In this document: positions 25,006 through 33,381 of the stretch, piece after piece | How positions within the stretch are numbered: position 1 is the stretch's first letter | Layout: each line of letters begins with the position of its first letter | Source of the DNA: CADEED01 sp039931065 | Lineage (GTDB): Bacteria > Pseudomonadota > Gammaproteobacteria > Steroidobacterales > Steroidobacteraceae | Length of the DNA stretch: 64,000 bases | Direction of reading: 5' to 3' | Assembly: GCA_039931065.1 (NCBI GenBank) | Contig: JBDTSP010000012.1 | Coordinates: 1-64,000, forward strand | Translations under genes and position numbers: made by a program | Notes under the pieces: generated by a model | Databases searched by the model: none | Seen by the model: only the letters and a program-made list of their open reading frames with translations | What the model was told of the DNA's origin: nothing

Positions 25006-26540
25006 GGAACCGCCATCATCGGTCTGGACGCCGGACAGTACTGGCTCAGGAACTCCTCGTGCGTTGGCATGCGCTCGGCGGACTTTTGAACCTGCTCGTG
25101 CACGGCCCGGAGTTGGTGCTGGAGTTCGGGGCCATCGAGTCCGTCGGCCAGTCGATCCCATGAGCGCGGCATGACGCGTTGTCCCAGGTAGACGGCCAGC
25201 CAGCTCGGCTCGAGGAACAAGCCGTCCTTGTACGTCACGACGCGTCCGCGTTGCCGGAACAGCTCCATCTTGTGTTTGAGGCTGTCCGGCACATCCATCG
25301 TGCGGCAGTAATCCCAGATCGGCGCGTCATCCCGCTCGGTGGCGTGATAGTGCAGGATGAGAAAATCCCGCACGCGGTCGTATTCCATTTCCATCCATCG
25401 GTTGAAGGCGTCGACAGTGCGTGGATCGAATTTTCCGGCCGGCCGCTGCGAAGCATCGGTCAGGTAGTCGATGAGATTCGTGATTGCGATCTGGATCAGA
25501 TAGATACTGGTCGACTCCAGCGGCTCGAGGAATCCGCCCGCGAGTCCGATGGCCACGCAATTGCGATTCCAGGTCTTGCGGCGCCTGCCGGCCGTGAAGC
25601 GCAGGAAGCGCGGCGCGGCGAGCGCCTTGCCGTCGAGCCGCGAGAGCAGCTTCGCGCCGGCCTCATCGTCGCTGATGAAGTTGCTGCTGTACACGTAACC
25701 ATTGCCCGTGCGGTGCTGCAGGGGAATGCGCCACTGCCATCCGGCTTCGCGCGCGGTGGCCCGCGTGTAGGGGGTGAGCGGGCCGGAATTTTCGCAAGGA
25801 ACGGCCGCGGCGCGATCGCATGGCAACCACTTGGTCCAATCGTCGTAGCCCGTGTGGAGCGCCTGCTCGATCAGTAGACCGCGGAACCCGGAACAATCGA
25901 TGAACAGATCGCCGGTGACGACGGAGCCATCGGCCAGCTTCACCGCTTCAATCCAGCCATCCTCCGCGCGCAACTGAACGTCGACGATCTTGCCATCGGT
26001 GCGCCGCACCCCGCGCTGCTCCGAGAAGCTGCGCAGATAAGCCGCATACAGTGAGGCGTCGAACTGGAAGGCGTAACCGAAGGTCGACTGGACGGCGCCC
26101 GGATCGTCGGAGGGCAGCTCGAAGCGGTTCAGGCGTGCCGCGGCGATGGCCAGCGAATACTCTTCGAAAGGCGCGGCCTGCCCGTGATGCTGCGCACGCA
26201 GCCAGTAGTGATGGAATGGCACGCCCGCCATGCGGGAGCCGTAGGCGCCGAATGGATGAATATAGGAATCGCCGACGCGCGCCCAATCGGCGAATTCGAT
26301 GCCGAGCTTGAATGTGGCCTGCGTGCGGGCCATCAAGTCGCGCTCGTCGATGCCGATGCGCTTGTTGAAAAAACGAATGTGGGGAAGGGTTGCTTCGCCG
26401 ACACCGACGATGCCGATCTCGCTCGATTCAATGACGTGGATGTGGCGCTGATCCGGTCGTAATACCGCTGCGAACGCCGCGGCGGTCATCCAACCGGAGG
26501 TACCGCCGCCGACGATCACGATCCTGAGCGGGGAAGACAT
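25002..26540 (-). CDS. Flavin-dependent tryptophan-halogenase family protein (copy 3)
   Basis: A 512-residue FADH2-dependent halogenase, closest to copy 1 in motif content. Flavin loop GGGTSG (11-16), GVGEATLP (46-53), Lys78 (QATFKLGIEF), WQWRIP (268-273) and Glu342 in EPLESTSI are all present, so it should be catalytically competent. It is the first gene of the four-gene unit. The ATG at 26540 is chosen because GGAGA lies just upstream and the flavin strand follows at once; an earlier in-frame Met would run into the terminator hairpin. It follows the TonB receptor gene on the same strand, separated by that hairpin. Confidence 0.92.
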   Translation of the reverse strand: MSSPLRIVIVGGGTSGWMTAAAFAAVLRPDQRHIHVIESSEIGIVGVGEATLPHIRFFNKRIGIDERDLMARTQATFKLGIEFADWARVGDSYIHPFGAYGSRMAGVPFHHYWLRAQHHGQAAPFEEYSLAIAAARLNRFELPSDDPGAVQSTFGYAFQFDASLYAAYLRSFSEQRGVRRTDGKIVDVQLRAEDGWIEAVKLADGSVVTGDLFIDCSGFRGLLIEQALHTGYDDWTKWLPCDRAAAVPCENSGPLTPYTRATAREAGWQWRIPLQHRTGNGYVYSSNFISDDEAGAKLLSRLDGKALAAPRFLRFTAGRRRKTWNRNCVAIGLAGGFLEPLESTSIYLIQIAITNLIDYLTDASQRPAGKFDPRTVDAFNRWMEMEYDRVRDFLILHYHATERDDAPIWDYCRTMDVPDSLKHKMELFRQRGRVVTYKDGLFLEPSWLAVYLGQRVMPRSWDRLADGLDGPELQHQLRAVHEQVQKSAERMPTHEEFLSQYCPASRPMMAVP

Positions 26541-26559
26541 GGCGTGGTTCTCCGGGATC

Positions 26560-26600
26560 TGCAAAGAAAAGGGCGCGCCGTATCGTATACGGCGCGCCCT
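26560..26600 (-). terminator. Strong hairpin with U-tract between TonB receptor and halogenases
   Basis: A perfect 14-bp stem (26587-26600 and 26570-26583, core GGGCGCGCCGTA) with a 3-nt loop; on the minus strand it is followed by TTTTCTTTGC. It starts about 19 nt after the TonB-receptor stop and ends about 30 nt before the halogenase start, so it should stop most transcripts leaving the receptor gene and set a lower level for the halogenase genes. Confidence 0.85.
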
Positions 26601-26618
26601 GTCCATCAGACCTGGAAG

Positions 26619-29600
26619 TTACTGGATTCTGTAACGAACTCCCAACTGCAAGCGCATGTCGTTCGTGAACCAGGAACGCGGCAGCTGCAGCCCTTCCTGA
26701 TTGACCTGCTGGCGCAGCACGGTTTCCTGTTCGGTCAGATTCTGCGCATCCAGGAAGACATCCCAACTGTCATTGGGTTTGTAGTGTACCGAAGCGTCCA
26801 GCTGACCATAGGCCTCCTGCCAGATCGGCAGCTTGATGCAGCAGTCCGCCTGGCTCACCAGATAGTCATCGCGCCAGTTGTAGGCCAGGCGCGAGGAGAA
26901 CTGATTCTTCTCGAACATGAGCACTACGTTGTACGAAGTCTTCGAGAAGCCTTCGAGCGGCAGGTTGGTGAACGAGATGTTCGTATCCTGCGTCACCGTA
27001 CCACCACCCGACACGATCGAAAGGCCCGAGTTATTTACACCCTTGTTGTCCACGTACGTGAAGTTCGTCTGGATGCCCAGACCATTCCACGGCGACGGCA
27101 GGCGGTCGAAGAACGTCTGATACGCCACCTCCGCACCGGTGACCTTGGCGCCATCGGCGTTGATTGGTCGAGTCACGTTGACCGTGCGGGTCACGCCGTT
27201 GTTGGTGAGCTGTTCGTCCGACGAAGCCTTCACGATGTAGTCGTTGAACTTCTTGTAGAAGACCGCAGCCGTGAACGAACCCGAGCTCGAGAAGTACCAC
27301 TCGTAAGTCAGGTCGAGCATGTCGGCCGTCGTCGGCTTGAGCTTCGGGTTACCCGTGTCCGCGCTGTAACGCGGGGTCCAGGCGAGCGGCACACTGGTGC
27401 AATCGCCGGGCACCGAATAAGTGACCGTTCCGGCGGTGCAATCGCCCTGGTCCACACCAACCGTGTAGTAGAACTTGTACAGACCCATGTCGGCACGTGA
27501 CAGGCCACGCGATGCCGCGAAGCGCACGAACTGATCGTCCGTCAAACCGAAACGTACGTTCAGGCTTGGCAGGATGTTCGTGTGCGACTCGCCACCGGCT
27601 GCCGCGTACGAACCCTGGTTCTGGAACGCAATATCTCCAGCGGTCGCAAGGCTGCGCGGGTTGATGGCCGGCTGTTCCGGTGTCGGCGCACTGGGAGCTA
27701 CGTACAACGGGAACTGCGCGCCACCGGTCGAGGTGACATCCGTCTTCACCCAGCGAACGCCCACGTTACCGCGCACGCTGATATTGCCGAGCTTGGCGTC
27801 TTCGCCACCGAACTTGAGCATGACGTAGCCGGCACGCGTGTCTTCAGTGACATCCAGGATTTCGACCGGGCAATACAGGCCACCGGGGCTGGTCGCGACC
27901 GCGCAGCCGCGTTCACCCAGTGCGACCCAGGAGTTGCTGCGGCCGTTGCCGTACAGCGCCTTCGTCGCATCGTAGTCGGCGACGGTCGCGTACGTCGGGT
28001 GCAGGAACACGCCGCCGTTGTAGAAGCCGCCACCCACCAGGTTGGAGCCGAGATTCTTGGGCGTGTACGTATCCGTCCAGACGCCCTGATTGAGGAAGAA
28101 CGGCACATCGCCCTGCAGACCCCAAAGTGGCTGCACCGAGCCCCAGTTGTAGGTCGACCAGTTGACCTGCTGATCGCGGTCAGCCGTGCGAACGCCGACG
28201 CGCAACGAGTCGAGCCAGCCCTTGTCGATCTGTATGTCCGCGTCGATGCGCGCCGCCAACTCCGTACCGTCGCTGTCTTCGGCGTGCTCCATGGTCCATT
28301 CGTGGAAATAGTTCTGCGGATCCAGGAAGCCGCCAGGGGTAAAGCCATAACCCGTGGGAGCATCGAACGTGAATTTCGGTTTGCCGCTGCTGAGATCAAG
28401 GTTGATATCCGCCGCCGTCTTGTTGTCGGAACTGTTGTCGAAGTTGACCACCGACGACCAGATCTTCTGCACGTCGAAGTTGATTCCGATCGTTTCGTTC
28501 ACGTTCCAACGCAGGTTGAACGACAGGTCTTCGGTCGTATTGGTCTGTGTCGATGCACGCGTATCAGCGCTCAGGCCAGCACCGCGGGTCGAGGGGCAAG
28601 GCTTGTTGGTGGCACCGCCCCAGGTATAGCAAACCCAGTCCGGGCTGTTGTTTGCACCGCCCTGGGTGTAGCCGTTCGGATGAGCGATCGTCGGGTTGTT
28701 TGTCGGACCCGCCCAGCCATCTGCCACATCGTTGATGACGCCGCGGACGAATACGCCCCGGCTGTCGAACTCGTACGCCGACGTACCAGCCGGATGCGTG
28801 GCGAACTCACTTCCCTGCACCAGGCCTTGCGGGGTTTGGGCGTTACCCACGCCCGAAGTGATTGAATATTCTTCCCAGTCGTTCTGATACTCGGAGCGGT
28901 TGTATTGCAGGGTCGCGAGGAGGGATTCCTCGGGGCTGCGCCACTGCGCGGAAAAGGCTCCGCCCTTGCGCGTCCGCGAGTAGGTGTTGTCGCGCAGGTC
29001 GATACCGCCCGGGATCCACTTGGTGCCGCCACCATAGGCCGCGACGTCGGTGGCATTGAAGAAGCGCAGCAGCTGCACGCCCTGCGATTCGGTGACCACG
29101 TCGGAATAAGCGGCATTCAGCATGACGCCGAATTCGCCGATGCCGGTGTCCCAACGATTGCTGACCAGCAACGAGCCTGCGGGCTTCGCATCGCGAGCCA
29201 GCGTGCCGTAGCCGACTTCTCCCGAGAACGCGCCCACGAAACCTTCGGAGTCGAACGGCACGTGCGTGCGCAGATTGACCGTGCCGGCAATGCCGCCTTC
29301 GATCATGTCCGCCGTAAGGTTCTTATAGGTATCGACACCCGACATCAATTCGGGCGAAACGTCGCCGAACGACAAGCCACGCGAGCTGTTCGCATTGAAG
29401 CTGTCGCGGCCATTGAATTCGCTGCGAACTTGCGGCAGACCGCGGATGACGACACCCGAGGGTTCGGCCGAGAAGTGCGATGTGTCGCCCGAAGCGGCAA
29501 ACCGTGTGACGCTGACACCGGTCATGCGCTGCAACGCTTCGGCGACGGATTTGTCGGGGAAGGCACCGATGTCGGTCGCGGTGATCGAGTCGATCACTGT

Positions 29601-29837
29601 GTCCGCGTCTTTTTTCAGTTCCTGCGAGGTCTGCAATGCCTTGCGGATGCCGGTGACGAGGATTTCAGTCATGTCCTCGTCGGACTTCGTCGTTGCGGCC
29701 TTGTCCGCGGGTGTTGCGGCGTCCTGCCCGAATGCGAATGGCGCGAGTAACGTTGCGCCTACTGCGAGAATGGATAATTCGGTCGCACGCGACCTGCCGA
29801 CGGCTTCACGCCGCAACCTTCTGGATGCTTTGGACAC
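26619..29837 (-). CDS. TonB-dependent receptor (halogenase-linked type)
   Basis: An outer-membrane TonB-dependent receptor of 1,072 residues. A signal peptide (residues ~20-38, LSILAVGATLLAPFAFGQ) is followed by a TonB-box-like EILVTGIRKALQTS, the plug domain (IGAFPDKSVAEALQRMTGVSVTR, VVIRGLPQVRSEFNGRD, GGIAGTVNLRTHVPFDS) and a long barrel ending in RYRIQ with the aromatic C-terminal strand pattern. The EVLVTGIRaSL-type opening and GVSI-like plug place it with receptors of the Xanthomonas/Caulobacter kind that often neighbour tryptophan halogenases and carbohydrate-use genes. Ligand unknown. The apparent start is GTG 29837 with a G-rich stretch upstream. It leads the halogenase genes on the same strand and is divergent from the TPR oxygenase. 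Confidence 0.92.
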   Translation of the reverse strand: MSKASRRLRREAVGRSRATELSILAVGATLLAPFAFGQDAATPADKAATTKSDEDMTEILVTGIRKALQTSQELKKDADTVIDSITATDIGAFPDKSVAEALQRMTGVSVTRFAASGDTSHFSAEPSGVVIRGLPQVRSEFNGRDSFNANSSRGLSFGDVSPELMSGVDTYKNLTADMIEGGIAGTVNLRTHVPFDSEGFVGAFSGEVGYGTLARDAKPAGSLLVSNRWDTGIGEFGVMLNAAYSDVVTESQGVQLLRFFNATDVAAYGGGTKWIPGGIDLRDNTYSRTRKGGAFSAQWRSPEESLLATLQYNRSEYQNDWEEYSITSGVGNAQTPQGLVQGSEFATHPAGTSAYEFDSRGVFVRGVINDVADGWAGPTNNPTIAHPNGYTQGGANNSPDWVCYTWGGATNKPCPSTRGAGLSADTRASTQTNTTEDLSFNLRWNVNETIGINFDVQKIWSSVVNFDNSSDNKTAADINLDLSSGKPKFTFDAPTGYGFTPGGFLDPQNYFHEWTMEHAEDSDGTELAARIDADIQIDKGWLDSLRVGVRTADRDQQVNWSTYNWGSVQPLWGLQGDVPFFLNQGVWTDTYTPKNLGSNLVGGGFYNGGVFLHPTYATVADYDATKALYGNGRSNSWVALGERGCAVATSPGGLYCPVEILDVTEDTRAGYVMLKFGGEDAKLGNISVRGNVGVRWVKTDVTSTGGAQFPLYVAPSAPTPEQPAINPRSLATAGDIAFQNQGSYAAAGGESHTNILPSLNVRFGLTDDQFVRFAASRGLSRADMGLYKFYYTVGVDQGDCTAGTVTYSVPGDCTSVPLAWTPRYSADTGNPKLKPTTADMLDLTYEWYFSSSGSFTAAVFYKKFNDYIVKASSDEQLTNNGVTRTVNVTRPINADGAKVTGAEVAYQTFFDRLPSPWNGLGIQTNFTYVDNKGVNNSGLSIVSGGGTVTQDTNISFTNLPLEGFSKTSYNVVLMFEKNQFSSRLAYNWRDDYLVSQADCCIKLPIWQEAYGQLDASVHYKPNDSWDVFLDAQNLTEQETVLRQQVNQEGLQLPRSWFTNDMRLQLGVRYRIQ

Positions 29838-29885
29838 TGCAATGCCCCCCCTGTATTTAGAACGAAAGACTTACGGTTCGAATTA

Positions 29886-29899
29886 AACAACCGATTGTT
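29886..29899. promoter_or_regulatory. Possible operator between TonB receptor and TPR oxygenase
   Basis: An AACAA-CCGA-TTGTT inverted repeat lies in the 160-nt divergent promoter region, AT-rich against a GC-rich background. With a central CG and 14-bp near symmetry it resembles LacI-type operators, but no LacI gene is in the window. It is a candidate from symmetry and position only. Confidence 0.35.
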
Positions 29900-30003
29900 A
29901 GAATTTTTTTGGAGTGTAACGAGATCGTCGCGACAAGCAAGACCCCTTTTGTCAATAGTTGCAGGCGGGCCTCATGTCTCGCCGAGTCATGAAATGTCAT
30001 GCC

Positions 30004-31527
30004 ATGAGTGAGAAACCCAGTGCAGAGCCCACACCGACCCGACCTGACGATCGGTTGCAACTTATTGTTTCTCTTGCCATTTCTGGCGATTTCGCCGCGG
30101 CCGCAGCAGCGGTGCGCGGGCTCACGGACAAAGTTGTCGCAAGGGACGCGTGGCGCCGTCTGAGTGAAATGAATGCAAATTTGCAACGCTGGGACGAGGC
30201 CGTCTCGGATATCGAAAATGCGCTGCAAAACGATCCCGATTCGCGCCAGTTGCGGCTGGAGCGCGCGCTGCTGCTCGAACAACAGGGCAACGATCGCGCG
30301 GCGCTGGCCGAGTTTCAGGCTTTGGCGCGCGAGTCGTGCGGCCCGCCCCTGTTGTTGGTGCACCTGGCGGCGCAGCTGTCGTGCGCCGGGCGCACGGACG
30401 AGGCGGAAGCGCTGTTGGTGGAAGGACTAACACGATCACCGGCGGACGCCGCGCTCCACAAACAACTCGCGCGCTTGCGCTGGCAACGCGGCGCCGGCCT
30501 CGGTGCGATGCGCGAGATCATGCATGCCATCGAGCGCCAGCCGCGTGAACTGCACCTGCGGCTGGTCGCCGCCGAACTACTGCGCGACGCCGGCGACGCC
30601 GGGCAAGCGCTCGGATTGTTAGAGCGCGGCCTGGAGCTGGCGCCGGGGTCGGCGGCTTTTCTCACCTCGATCGGTGTGTTGCTGCAGGGAATGAACCGGA
30701 CCTGTGAGGCGCTGCCTTATCTGCGCAGGGCGAACGAAAATGCGCCGCGCTCCGTCGCGGCGCGGCGCAATCTGGTTCCGGCATTGCTGCGCACTGGCGC
30801 CCCGATCGAAGCGCGCGCCCGCTGCGACGAACTGCTGGCGCAGTTTCCGGATGACCAGATGCTGATCGCGCAGCGCGCGACCGCGCTGCGGCTGCTCGAT
30901 GATGAAGAGTATCGCCGGCTGTACGACTATCCACGGCTGGTGAAGACGTTCACGCTGCGGCCCGAGGCGCCGTACGCGAATATCGCGGAATTCAACCTGG
31001 CATTCGCCCGAGCTCTCACGCCGCTGCACCGCGCGGCACAGCACCCACTCGAGCAATCTGTACGCGGCGGCTCGCAGACCGAACGCCATCTGCCGCGTAC
31101 CAACCCGGCCGTCGCCGCGTTTTTCGCGATGATCGAAGCGCCGATACGCCAATACATCGCCGACCTGAATGCCGCGGACAATTCGCACCCGCTCGATCGC
31201 CGCAAGCATGCGGACTATCGCATCGCCGGTTCATGGTCGGTGCAGCTGCGCCCGGGCGGATTCCATCTCGATCACGTGCACCCACGCGGCTGGCTGAGCT
31301 CTGCCTACTACATTGCATTGCCCGGCAGCAGCGCCGCCGAGCCACGCGGCGGTTGGCTCAAGTTCGGTGAATCGGGCTTGGATATCGCAGGCTGCAGCGC
31401 CGAGCACTTCATCGAGCCCGCCGAGGGGATGTTGGTGCTGTTCCCCTCCTACATGTGGCACGGCACCGTCCCGTTCACGACGGACGGCGCGCGCCTGACG
31501 GCGGCCTTCGACGTCGTTCCAGCCTAA
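30004..31527 (+). CDS. TPR-repeat protein with C-terminal 2OG-Fe(II) oxygenase domain
   Basis: A protein of about 507 residues. Residues 15-300 are tetratricopeptide-like helical pairs (for example ALLLEQQGNDRAALAEFQALARE and RDAGDAGQALGLLERGLELAPGS). The C-terminal ~200 residues are a 2OG-Fe(II) oxygenase of the PF13759 kind: iron ligands His421-x-Asp423 (GGFHLDHVHPRGWLS) and His486 (MWHGTVPF), and Arg497 as the 2-oxoglutarate anchor. TPR modules usually bind a protein partner, so a peptide or protein substrate is plausible. It is transcribed away from the TonB-receptor/halogenase block. The start is uncertain: ATG 30004, 29989 or 29974 are all in frame and none has a clear Shine-Dalgarno sequence. 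No signal peptide is evident. Confidence 0.82.
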   Translation: MSEKPSAEPTPTRPDDRLQLIVSLAISGDFAAAAAAVRGLTDKVVARDAWRRLSEMNANLQRWDEAVSDIENALQNDPDSRQLRLERALLLEQQGNDRAALAEFQALARESCGPPLLLVHLAAQLSCAGRTDEAEALLVEGLTRSPADAALHKQLARLRWQRGAGLGAMREIMHAIERQPRELHLRLVAAELLRDAGDAGQALGLLERGLELAPGSAAFLTSIGVLLQGMNRTCEALPYLRRANENAPRSVAARRNLVPALLRTGAPIEARARCDELLAQFPDDQMLIAQRATALRLLDDEEYRRLYDYPRLVKTFTLRPEAPYANIAEFNLAFARALTPLHRAAQHPLEQSVRGGSQTERHLPRTNPAVAAFFAMIEAPIRQYIADLNAADNSHPLDRRKHADYRIAGSWSVQLRPGGFHLDHVHPRGWLSSAYYIALPGSSAAEPRGGWLKFGESGLDIAGCSAEHFIEPAEGMLVLFPSYMWHGTVPFTTDGARLTAAFDVVPA

Positions 31528-31534
31528 CTATCGC

Positions 31535-32104
31535 TCACTTGCGGATCGTGGACTGCTTCGAGAGCACTTCAGGATCTGTGCCGAGCTTGTAGAGATAGTC
31601 GCGCCGTGCGTCGCTTCCCTGCGGCAACTTGGACAGCTCGTCGCGCTGCGCCGCGGTGAGTTCGAATTCCGTGTATCCGCGGCCGGCAAGGCAGGATTTG
31701 AGCGCGTCGGTGCGGACCCGCTGCGCGGCCATTTCCTGCGTGCGTTGCTGCATGGCGGCCCGATTGACGAAATCCGCCGAGGCGCTGTCGCGGTAGGTGC
31801 CGCCGGTGACCGATGGAGTCCCTCCCGAGCCCGCCGTGCTCCCACCTGCGGCCGCCGTGGCCGCACCGGATGCCTGCGGCGCAGGCGGGGCACCGCCGTT
31901 CTCCCCGTTGATGCCCCCGGCAGTCTTGGCGGCGTTGGAATCTGGCGTGGTGGTGGCCGCGAGTACCGCGCACTGACCAGCGTCGGTGCGGTAGTCGATC
32001 ATCGAGACATCTTTACGGCCCCACGCCGTGACCGGAGTGCTGCCGTTGACCGTGCAGCCCAGCAGCACCGCAACCGCGCAAGCGACTGACAAAATTGATT
32101 TCAT
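31535..32104 (-). CDS. Putative lipoprotein, unknown function
   Basis: A 189-residue exported protein. The N-terminus (MKSILSVACAVAVLLGC) is a type II signal with lipobox LLGC, so Cys17 is probably lipidated. The mature protein has a low-complexity Gly/Ala/Thr/Ser stretch (about 70-100) and a helical C-terminus containing Cys in KSCLAGRGYTEFELTAAQRDEL. That segment resembles small proteins in which a conserved C-x-x-x-x-G-Y-x-x pattern recurs, but I cannot name the family. It is convergent with the TPR oxygenase, with 7 nt between their stops. Function unknown. Confidence 0.7.
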   Translation of the reverse strand: MKSILSVACAVAVLLGCTVNGSTPVTAWGRKDVSMIDYRTDAGQCAVLAATTTPDSNAAKTAGGINGENGGAPPAPQASGAATAAAGGSTAGSGGTPSVTGGTYRDSASADFVNRAAMQQRTQEMAAQRVRTDALKSCLAGRGYTEFELTAAQRDELSKLPQGSDARRDYLYKLGTDPEVLSKQSTIRK

Positions 32105-32243
32105 GTGAATTTCTCCCTTGCGCATCTCGCGCCCTGAGCTGTGACCACGCGCCCGACAAAAAGATCCACCGCGACCGTGTGCGAAGATACCTTTCTGACG
32201 CAGCGCGGTACAGACGTGACGTAATCCGGCGAGAACTAACTGA

Positions 32244-33131
32244 TCAATTCGCGTCCGCGGGGCCGCGCGCGCGGTCGACGAGCTCACACAGGCTGGCGGC
32301 GGCGGCCAGCACCGACGGACCCATGCGGTCCATGCGCGCATCGGAGTAGGCGAGCACCCGGCCGTTGCGCACCGCGCTCATGGTCGGAAAGCGGCGCCAC
32401 TGCGCCAGCCACTCCGCGCCGGATTGCGGCGGGGCAGAGATGATTATGAGGTCAGGGTCGCGCAACACCGCCGCTTCGCGGGTCACCGCCGGCGCCGCGG
32501 TCTCGAGGTCCGCGAAAACGTTGGTGGCGCCACACAACCCGAGCGCGTCGGAGATCACGTGCCGGCCGCCGATGGTGTAGATAGGCTGATCCCAGATCTG
32601 GTACAGCACCCGCAGCGGTTTCCGGCCGCGATAACGCGCGTTGATCGCGTCGAATTCGGCGCGCAGGTCGCGCGCCGCGCGCCGCGCCACCGCAGCGGTG
32701 CCGGCCAGCTCACCCAGTCGGCGGACCGAATCCGCCATGTCTTCGAGCTTCGTGACGTGAACCTGGTAGACCGGAATCTTCAGCGCCCGGATGCGATCGA
32801 TACGCACGCGCTGCACGACGTCGACGGCCACGACCACCGCCGTCGGACGCAGTCCGATCAGTTGCTCGAAATCGAGCGTCTCCGCATCGCCGACGATCTG
32901 CACCCTGGCCGCCTCGGCCGGCTCATCGCTGTGCGCAATCGTGCCGACGAGGCATTTGCCGGCGCCCGCAGCGTACAACATGGCGGTCGTACCGGGCGCG
33001 AGTGACACGATGCGGCATTCGTCAGTCGCCACTGTCACGAGTTCGCGCGAGTCGTCGAGCACGCTGCGGGTGGACGCGGCTGCGGCCGGCACAGCCAACA
33101 GCGCAAGAACCACGGCAAGGCCGATTCTCAT
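32244..33131 (-). CDS. BtuF-like periplasmic metal/cofactor-binding protein
   Basis: A 295-residue type III (helical-backbone) periplasmic binding protein of the PF01497 family. A signal peptide (IGLAVVLALLAVPAAAAS) is followed by RIVSLAPGTTAMLYAAGAGKCLVGTIAHSDEP and later LYQIWDQPIYTIGGRHVISDALGLCGATNVFADL, typical of BtuF and related vitamin B12, heme or siderophore receptors. No permease or ATPase gene is adjacent. Instead it is the last member of the feo operon: its ATG (33131) overlaps the stop of the small membrane protein by 4 nt. This suggests a role in iron or heme supply here, but the ligand is unproven. Confidence 0.8.
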   Translation of the reverse strand: MRIGLAVVLALLAVPAAAASTRSVLDDSRELVTVATDECRIVSLAPGTTAMLYAAGAGKCLVGTIAHSDEPAEAARVQIVGDAETLDFEQLIGLRPTAVVVAVDVVQRVRIDRIRALKIPVYQVHVTKLEDMADSVRRLGELAGTAAVARRAARDLRAEFDAINARYRGRKPLRVLYQIWDQPIYTIGGRHVISDALGLCGATNVFADLETAAPAVTREAAVLRDPDLIIISAPPQSGAEWLAQWRRFPTMSAVRNGRVLAYSDARMDRMGPSVLAAAASLCELVDRARGPADAN

Positions 33132-33373
33132 CGCGGCGGATCGTGCGGGCGCATGCCCACGTTGGCGGCGCAACCGGCGCAGCCGGTGCCGGCCGCGCGC
33201 GTGATGCGCGGCTTGAGCGAACGCTCGCGCCAGCCGGACAGCGCAGGATGTTTCGCGGCCCAGGAGTCAAGCGCCAGCAGAGCACGCAAGCGTCGCCGGG
33301 CAGGCATGAGTTTCCACACGCTGGCCGCGAACGCGACGATCACGATGGCGGCGACGATGAGCTGCTGGATCAT
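33128..33373 (-). CDS. Small FeoB-associated membrane protein with CxxC
   Basis: An 81-residue protein with one N-terminal membrane helix (IVAAIVIVAFAASVWKLMP) followed by a basic cytoplasmic segment and a Cys pair in GTGCAGCAANVG. This matches the short Cys-containing membrane proteins frequently encoded right after feoB (annotated as DUF6587 or FeoB-associated Cys-rich protein). FeoC-like redox or assembly roles have been proposed for such proteins, but none is proven. The ATG at 33373 lies 8 nt after the feoB stop, and the stop overlaps the next ATG (33128-33131). Confidence 0.75.
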   Translation of the reverse strand: MIQQLIVAAIVIVAFAASVWKLMPARRRLRALLALDSWAAKHPALSGWRERSLKPRITRAAGTGCAGCAANVGMRPHDPPR

Positions 33374-33381
33374 GTGCGCTC

